A DNA stretch of 64,000 bases, taken from UMGS1370 sp963557065. Its GTDB lineage: Bacteria > Bacillota > Clostridia > Lachnospirales > Lachnospiraceae. The stretch is from assembly GCA_963557065.1 (NCBI GenBank), contig CAUWCT010000004.1:1-64000 (forward strand). Direction: 5' to 3'. A program made the position numbers and the translations under genes. Positions 60,754-64,000 of this stretch are shown here, in pieces. Position 1 is the first letter of the stretch. Each line of letters starts with the position of its first letter. A model generated the notes under the pieces. It ran no database searches, was not told the origin of the DNA, and worked only from the letters and a program-made list of their open reading frames with translations.

Positions 60754-61827
60754 CTATCGTTTCTGAAGCTGCTCTAAAATCAGAGCGTCATAATCCACAT
60801 CCCGCTGCTGAAAATTGTGGAACTGGTTCTGAGGTTTTCTTGCCTGTCCCTGAGGCAGATTTCCCTTATGTCCCCGCCCGGCTTCCACTCCTCTGGAAAC
60901 TGCCTGAGTATCTGTTTCTGTCTTTGCCGCCTTTTCCCTGTGCTTTATATCCAGCGCCTTTACATCCGACATGGTACGGACATGTTTCTCTCTCCAGGAT
61001 GACAAAATCCGATCCGCATACTGGAAGCTTGGGGTATGGGCGGACTGGAGAGTCCTGCTGCATGCCTCTATGACCAGATCCCTGGTAAAGCCCCAGTCCC
61101 GGAACCACTTTTCCATAATCTTCTGTTCCGATACCCCCGGTCTTCGATCTCCGATCCCAAATGCCCGCATTACCGCAAACACATCCTTTGTATAGGCAGC
61201 CGAAGAGGTCTTTGCCTCATCCACAGTCCCAATCCCCTGCTCATGCCAGTTTAATGCAACTGTTTCCAGATAGCGGATGCTGGTATGCCCCAACTGGGCG
61301 CAATATTCCACCAGATACTCCAACAAATCCTTTTTCATGTGCAGTCCGTCATACAAATAGGCAAAGGTCTGACACTCTCTCTGGGTAAATACTTTGTTCA
61401 TATATTTTTGGGCAATATACAGCAGTTCGGCAAAATCCTCGTCCTTGCCAAGTCTGTTTAAATCATCTGCCGTAACCGGCTTTTTCTCCTCCAAAGACCG
61501 CCTTGCCTCATTCTGTACCGGCAGAGCCTCTCCCGGCGTGCCTGCTGCTGCCGCTGATTCTGCCGCCGTTGATTTGTCCACCGTCTGCTCTCCTCTGGAT
61601 AAAACCCCGGCCTTTTCCCAGTAGGTCAGGGCCCGCCGCACATCCGCCTCTGTGTGGTTTAGAGCATCTGCAATTTTCCCTACTTCTATCAGCTCTTTCT
61701 GATGCCGCAGAAGATACAGATATACTTTTACATATTCTCCATTCGCGCCGGCCATATACTGATCAATAAATTCATTGCTGATGACCGTAACTTCCGGTAC
61801 TGCCTGCAAACTTAGCTGATACGGCAT
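60754..61827 (-). CDS. dnaD: DnaD-domain replication initiation protein
   Basis: 357 residues. N-terminal winged-helix-like segment (about 15-85; YVKVYLYLLRHQKELIEVGK, LNHTEADVRRALTYWEKAGV), a variable acidic linker, a DnaD/DnaB C-terminal domain (about 120-215) and a second similar repeat (about 220-290) with EKWFRDWGFTRDLVIEAC. Such proteins remodel DNA at the origin and hand over to the helicase loader. AGGAG lies before the ATG. Promoter at 61865-61893; perfect DnaA box upstream. Confidence 0.9.
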   Translation of the reverse strand: MPYQLSLQAVPEVTVISNEFIDQYMAGANGEYVKVYLYLLRHQKELIEVGKIADALNHTEADVRRALTYWEKAGVLSRGEQTVDKSTAAESAAAAGTPGEALPVQNEARRSLEEKKPVTADDLNRLGKDEDFAELLYIAQKYMNKVFTQRECQTFAYLYDGLHMKKDLLEYLVEYCAQLGHTSIRYLETVALNWHEQGIGTVDEAKTSSAAYTKDVFAVMRAFGIGDRRPGVSEQKIMEKWFRDWGFTRDLVIEACSRTLQSAHTPSFQYADRILSSWREKHVRTMSDVKALDIKHREKAAKTETDTQAVSRGVEAGRGHKGNLPQGQARKPQNQFHNFQQRDVDYDALILEQLQKR

Positions 61828-61864
61828 TTTCTGACTCTCCTTTTTTGTAAAATCTTTTATCTAC

Positions 61865-61893
61865 ATGATACCACATCCCCATTCAAATGAAAA
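61865..61893 (-). promoter_or_regulatory. Probable promoter of dnaD-dnaC
   Basis: Minus strand TTTTCA (61888-61893), 17 bases, TATCAT (61865-61870), about 40 bases before the dnaD start. Confidence 0.5.
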
Positions 61894-61902
61894 TAGTCCC
61901 AT

Positions 61903-62103
61903 TTTTCCACAGAGATTTTTGTGGATAATGTGAATATTGGGGATAACTGGTTTTGCAAACTTTGAAAAAGTCCTGACAAATCCTGTCGAAAGCCTTATAA
62001 AATCAGGCTTTGCAGAATTATGGCACATTCTGTTTTTGGAGTAAAAAAATCCACATAGCTTCTTTACATAAAATGTTGAAAACTATGTGGATAATGTGGA
62101 TAA
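61903..62103. promoter_or_regulatory. DnaA-box cluster between murC and dnaD
   Basis: Three perfect TTATCCACA boxes (as TGTGGATAA on the plus strand) at 61920-61928, 62086-62094 and 62095-62103; the last two are directly adjacent. Near matches TTTTCCACA (61903-61911) and TGGGGATAA (61938-61946) differ by one base. The box at 61920 is about 27 bases upstream of the dnaD -35. The 62086 box is also part of the murC terminator stem. Confidence 0.65.
62042..62092 (-). terminator. Terminator of murC
   Basis: Minus transcript: ATCCACATAG (62083-62092) pairs perfectly with CTATGTGGAT (62049-62058), followed by seven T. 11 bases after the murC stop. Confidence 0.88.
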
Positions 62104-63483
62104 CTATTGTCCCAACAGCTTTTCTCCCACTTTTACAATGTCTCCGGCACCCATAGTTATCAACAAATCACCGTTGACACATTTTTCCAAAAGAAATGTC
62201 TCTATCTCGTCAAAAGATGGAAGATAATGAACCTTTGTGCCTGATTGTTCTATTTTCTCTGCCAAATCTGCAGAACTAATCCCCAGATTATCCGTCTCCC
62301 TGGCCGGATAAATGTCTGCCAGAACCACCTCATCGGCCTCTGCCAAAGCTTCTGCAAACTCGTCCATCAGCGCCTTTGTCCTGGTATAAGTATGGGGCTG
62401 GAATACACACCACAGCGTTTTGTGAGGGTAATTCTTTGCCGCCGATAAAGTCGCATGAATCTCCTGGGGGTGATGGGCGTAATCGTCTATAATGGTAACT
62501 CCGCCAATCTCCCCCTTTTTCTCAAATCTGCGGTGAGGGCCCAAAAATCCTGCAAGCCCCTTTTGAATATCTTCCAGTGAAACTCCCAGTTCAAACGCAG
62601 CCGCAATGGCAGAAAGAGAATTGTATACATTGTGTTCTCCTGCAACTTTAAGGCGTATTCTTCCCATCTGCTTTCCTTCTCTGATTAAGTCATAAGACGG
62701 CCTTGCAAACTCATCATATTCAATATGTTCTGCGCGGTAGGTGCTGTTTTCTGCCTTTCCAAAAGTAATGATTTTCCCTTTTACTCCCTGAGCAATCTCC
62801 TCATAGCGATCAATCCCGCTGTTAATAATCAGAGTTCCCTCTTCCTCCATCCTCTCTGCGAATAAGCGGAAAGAATTGCGGATATCCTCAATATCCTTAA
62901 AGAAATCCAGATGATCCGCCTCAATATTTAAAATAATTTCCATGGTAGGGAAAAACGAGAGGAAACTATTGGTATACTCACAGGCTTCTGTTACAAACAA
63001 ACCGGACTCCCCGATTCGGATATTCCCCTGAATGGAATCCAGAATGCCGCCTACGGAAATGGTGGGGTCCGCCTGCGCTTTTAAAAGAATTTCTGTCAGC
63101 ATGGAAGTGGTTGTCGTCTTTCCATGAGTCCCCGCTATGGCCACTGCCTGGCGGTAATTGCGCATCATTTCACCTAACAGTTCTGCCCTGGAAAGCATGG
63201 GAATCTGACGCCTTTTTGCCTCCACAAACTCCGGATTGTCCTCGTGGATTGCAGCCGTATACACCACTGCCTCTATCCCCTCTTCAATATTGGAGGCCCG
63301 CTGTCCAATCAAAATCTTTGCACCTTTCTCTTCCAGGTGCTGGGTGAGATCGCTTTTGTGCGCATCCGATCCGGACACCTGAAATCCCTCTTCCAATAGA
63401 ATCTCTGCCAGGCCGCTCATGCTGATGCCGCCTATTCCTATAAAATGAATCGCCTGGGGCTTTTTAAAATCAATCTGATACAT
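62104..63483 (-). CDS. murC: UDP-N-acetylmuramate-L-alanine ligase
   Basis: Adds L-alanine to UDP-MurNAc in peptidoglycan synthesis. 459 residues: HFIGIGGISMSGLAEILLEE at the N-terminus, ATP-binding AIAGTHGKTTTTSML, NIEADHLDFF, and the C-terminal IDDYAHHPQEIHATL and FQPHTYTRTKAL. Standard length. GGATGGAAAG precedes the ATG. Has a strong terminator of its own. Confidence 0.96.
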   Translation of the reverse strand: MYQIDFKKPQAIHFIGIGGISMSGLAEILLEEGFQVSGSDAHKSDLTQHLEEKGAKILIGQRASNIEEGIEAVVYTAAIHEDNPEFVEAKRRQIPMLSRAELLGEMMRNYRQAVAIAGTHGKTTTTSMLTEILLKAQADPTISVGGILDSIQGNIRIGESGLFVTEACEYTNSFLSFFPTMEIILNIEADHLDFFKDIEDIRNSFRLFAERMEEEGTLIINSGIDRYEEIAQGVKGKIITFGKAENSTYRAEHIEYDEFARPSYDLIREGKQMGRIRLKVAGEHNVYNSLSAIAAAFELGVSLEDIQKGLAGFLGPHRRFEKKGEIGGVTIIDDYAHHPQEIHATLSAAKNYPHKTLWCVFQPHTYTRTKALMDEFAEALAEADEVVLADIYPARETDNLGISSADLAEKIEQSGTKVHYLPSFDEIETFLLEKCVNGDLLITMGAGDIVKVGEKLLGQ

Positions 63484-63550
63484 ATGCTTTCCATCCTTAT
63501 CTCAATCTATCTTCCTGTTAATCAACTGTTTTTAAGATACCAGACATCTT

Positions 63551-64000
63551 TTAATCCATCGGCGCCTGATAAAATCCTCCATAAAAATTCTCTGTCTTCA
63601 CTGTATTGATAATCACGTGGGGGTCCTCTTTCCTCATAAGCATCACTATATCTGATACTTCATAAGAGGATACCACTGTATGGAGGAGCGCCATTTTCTG
63701 ATGACTGTAGCCGCCGATTGCCTCTACACAGGAAATCCCATGCCGGAAATGAGACACATAGGCCTTAATAATCTCTTCCGGCTTTGACGTTGTAATCTGC
63801 AGCGTCACCCGTTCATACCGATGGTGAAATGTGGATATGGTTTTGGTGGAAATAAACTGGAACAAAATAGAATATCCGGCATACTGCCACCCGAACATAT
63901 AGCCAAAAATACACAACAGCACTGCATTTCCTGCAAACACATACTCCCAGATAGAACGTCCTGTTTTATTGGACACATAGAGCGCAATAAAGTCCGTACC
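63551..64000 (-). CDS. YitT-family membrane protein (5' end outside window)
   Basis: 149 C-terminal residues visible; the frame is open to the window edge and begins GTDFIALYVSNKTGRSIWEY, typical of the middle of YitT proteins (the usual GGTDxIA motif). One or two membrane helices, then the DUF2179 C-terminal domain (about the last 85 residues, VISTKTEN-like: VVSSYEVSDIVMLMRKEDPH). Function of the family is unknown. A GTG at 63976 is not the true start, since family sequence continues upstream. Confidence 0.85.
   Translation of the reverse strand, partial: GTDFIALYVSNKTGRSIWEYVFAGNAVLLCIFGYMFGWQYAGYSILFQFISTKTISTFHHRYERVTLQITTSKPEEIIKAYVSHFRHGISCVEAIGGYSHQKMALLHTVVSSYEVSDIVMLMRKEDPHVIINTVKTENFYGGFYQAPMD

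Noticed and set aside
61903..62103. DnaA-box cluster as a replication origin
   Set aside because: No dnaA, dnaN or AT-rich unwinding region nearby, and some boxes double as a terminator stem; a regulatory role is more likely.

Overview
The window looks like chromosomal DNA of a low-to-mid GC Gram-positive anaerobe of the Clostridia, most likely Lachnospiraceae. This is inference from gene content: a SAM-I riboswitch before metK, DnaD/DnaC-type helicase loader genes, MurR/RpiR-regulated PTS operons, a 390-residue PRPP synthase, DUF4250 and DUF815 genes, AGGAGG ribosome binding sites and an IS30 relic. No rRNA or tRNA gene was seen. Most genes are on the minus strand. LAYOUT. 1-1.1 kb: end of a small inverted-repeat element, then a zinc-dependent phospholipase C-like gene. 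1.1-8.2 kb: a tight five-gene minus-strand operon plsC-pheA-DUF815 ATPase-ppx-ppk with a promoter at about 8.12 kb and a bidirectional terminator at 1.1 kb. 8.2-10.2 kb: a CmpB-like membrane protein and cardiolipin synthase. 10.4-12.2 kb: L-asparaginase, a 58-residue DUF4250 gene and a lipoprotein. 12.3-19.1 kb: a BCCT transporter, then a PTS EIICB / M20 amidohydrolase / M24 creatinase-fold operon facing a convergent RpiR regulator that overlaps it by 20 bases, then an HPr-like gene lacking the phosphorylatable histidine. 19.6-40.8 kb: a 21 kb co-directional cell-surface polysaccharide cluster. It holds an ABC exporter ATPase with a Wzt-type C-terminal domain, a methyltransferase, a very large multidomain glycosyltransferase with a kinase-like N-terminus, an M42 peptidase, a complete GDP-D-glycero-D-manno-heptose set (gmhA, hddA, gmhB, hddC), a GT2, three large polytopic membrane proteins, the first three steps towards CDP-3,6-dideoxyhexoses (rfbF, rfbG, rfbH), LicD and a GtrB-like transferase. 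A 208-base near-palindrome splits it at 31.2 kb. 40.9-42.6 kb: a RelB/YoeB toxin-antitoxin pair and a ZIP metal transporter with a palindromic putative operator over its promoter. 42.6-45.7 kb: a MITE with an 8-base target duplication, metK with its SAM-I riboswitch, and murA. 45.8-53 kb: an 827-residue exported protein, then a 3.8 kb segment bounded by perfect 122-base direct repeats that holds an orphan chemotaxis receptor and a deleted IS30-like element, then a hypothetical gene whose 3' end lies in the second repeat. 53-58.5 kb: a cellobiose/beta-glucoside PTS operon (EIIA, EIIB, EIIC, GH1 phospho-beta-glucosidase, ROK kinase) with a divergently placed second RpiR gene upstream in the same orientation. 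58.5-64 kb: prs, the helicase loader pair dnaC-like and dnaD-like, perfect DnaA boxes, murC and a YitT-family gene cut by the window end. HOW THE GENES WORK TOGETHER. The largest unit appears to make and export a surface glycan containing heptose and probably a deoxysugar. Its first genes (Wzt with carbohydrate-binding C-domain, methyltransferase, kinase-like/coiled-coil glycosyltransferase) resemble in composition the Gram-negative chain-termination and export modules. Neither a Wzm permease nor the reductase that should follow RfbH is present in the window, so the pathway must be completed elsewhere or the cluster is incomplete.
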